NCBI GenBank assembly: GCA_046760445.1
Contig: JBHIEE010000084.1
Span: 1 to 13,093, forward strand
Length of the DNA stretch: 13,093 nucleotides
Direction of reading: 5' to 3'
From: JBHIEE01 sp046760445
Lineage (GTDB): Bacteria > Acidobacteriota > Aminicenantia > JdFR-78
Shown: one piece after another, positions 12,530-13,093 of the stretch
How the letters are laid out: each line of letters starts with the position of its first letter
Numbering within the stretch: position 1 is the first letter of the stretch
Translations under genes and position numbers: made by a program
Notes under the pieces: generated by a model
What the model was told of the DNA's origin: nothing
Databases searched by the model: none
The model's input: only the letters and a program-made list of their open reading frames with translations

Positions 12530-13093
12530 ATGCATAAAAAAATGAATAAAGAACAAATTAGACAAAAAATTAAGGCTTTGGTTGATAAATTTGAGAAGAA
12601 CAAACATTACTATCTATCCAAGGACTATCTGGAAGAACAAGTCAAAATAGATTTTATTAATCCCCTATTTGAAGCATTAGGCTGGGATGTGAGAAATGTA
12701 AAAGGCCTTTCTCCTTATGAAAGAGAAGTTGTGGTTGAAAAAGGAGAAACTACAGGTAGACCTGACTATAATTTCCGAATTGATGGTCAAACCAAATTCT
12801 TTGTTGAAGCTAAAGCTCCCCATGAGCCCCTCCATAAAATTGACCACATCCTCCAAGCCAAATCCTACGCCTGGAATACCAAACAGGTATTCATTGTTCT
12901 ACTTACAGACTTTGAAGAATTCCGACTCTTTGATGCTTCTCTAAAGCCAAATCCCAAGAATCCAGAACAAGGAATCATCTTTGATTTTAAATATACTGAT
13001 TATCTTAAAAATCTGGATAAATTGCTCCTTCTCTCTAAAGAAGAAGTTCAAAAAGGCTCTCTTGATAGACTTTTACTCAAAGACACCTTAAGT
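12530..13093 (+). CDS. Restriction(-modification) enzyme, N-terminal part, cut by the window end
   Basis: An open frame of 188 codons runs from the ATG at 12530 to the last base with no stop, so the gene continues outside. An in-frame ATG at 12542 is also possible. Residues 31-55 (YLEEQVKIDFINPLFEALGW) match the N-terminal segment of type I HsdR and type IIG enzymes. Next comes a PD-(D/E)xK nuclease core: Asp79 in RPDY, then Glu93 and Lys95 in FVEAKAP, followed by the helix/strand IDHILQAKSYAWNTKQVFIVLLTDFEEFRLFD (104-135), where the Gln-x-x-x-Tyr-Ala motif (Q109, Y113, A114) is typical. The SLDRLLLKDTL end (177-187) resembles the linker before the adenine methyltransferase domain of Eco57I-like type IIG enzymes, so that class is favoured over HsdR. 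It would cut foreign DNA in the cytoplasm. Confidence 0.82.
   Translation, partial: MHKKMNKEQIRQKIKALVDKFEKNKHYYLSKDYLEEQVKIDFINPLFEALGWDVRNVKGLSPYEREVVVEKGETTGRPDYNFRIDGQTKFFVEAKAPHEPLHKIDHILQAKSYAWNTKQVFIVLLTDFEEFRLFDASLKPNPKNPEQGIIFDFKYTDYLKNLDKLLLLSKEEVQKGSLDRLLLKDTLS

Noticed and set aside
12717..12944. 75-codon plus-strand frame near the right end
   Set aside because: It is out of frame with the restriction gene that reads open from 12530 to the window end and carries the PD-(D/E)xK motif.
1..13093. CRISPR array, tRNA, rRNA, transposase or prophage genes
   Set aside because: No regularly spaced repeats with unique spacers, no cloverleaf or rRNA-like stretch and no transposase, integrase or phage protein motifs were seen on either strand.

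Overview
This window is AT-rich, gene-dense bacterial DNA. It suggests an uncultivated, probably anaerobic and possibly thermophilic Gram-negative-type bacterium. The clues are a K+-dependent membrane pyrophosphatase, secreted or lipid-anchored proteins, a paired set of aminopropyltransferases, and intergenic spacers built from degenerate 7-8 bp phrases of the kind I associate with candidate-phylum genomes. The lineage is an inference from style; no marker gene fixes it.

Layout: 1-343 is non-coding and holds an octamer repeat, a GC-rich hairpin, one copy of a 53-bp dispersed repeat and a promoter. 344-2311 (+) is an ion-pumping pyrophosphatase (hppA). 2367-2969 (-) is an exported cyclophilin-type prolyl isomerase. 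The 378-bp spacer that follows carries the second, inverted copy of the 53-bp repeat, a palindrome, a heptamer array and a sigma-70-type promoter. 3348-6314 (+) is a two-gene unit: an exported M1-type zinc peptidase and a polytopic membrane protein of unknown function. 6567-6812 (-) is a small stand-alone MerR-type regulator. 7080-7799 (-) is an SDR oxidoreductase that lacks the usual catalytic serine. Divergent from it, 7864-9424 (+) holds two tandem paralogous DUF4097-like beta-repeat lipoproteins.

9429-11189 (-) encodes two different aminopropyltransferases, one classical SpeE-like and one resembling thermospermine synthase (ACL5). They lie 3 bp apart, which suggests stepwise synthesis of a longer polyamine. 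Directly upstream on the same strand is a hicB-hicA toxin-antitoxin pair (11231-11682).

From about 11.2 kb to the window end the content looks like a defence/mobile island: hicBA; a wHTH-nucleotidyltransferase gene behind two tandem near-perfect consensus promoters with operator-like repeats; a 17-codon stub that I read as the start of a lost HEPN partner gene; and the 5' part of a restriction(-modification) enzyme with a PD-(D/E)xK motif that runs off the right edge.

No wholly new multi-gene system is proved here. The most promising items are the ACL5-like/SpeE pair, the decayed nucleotidyltransferase-HEPN module with its intact control region, the tandem DUF4097 lipoproteins, and the 53-bp inverted repeat around hppA-ppi.
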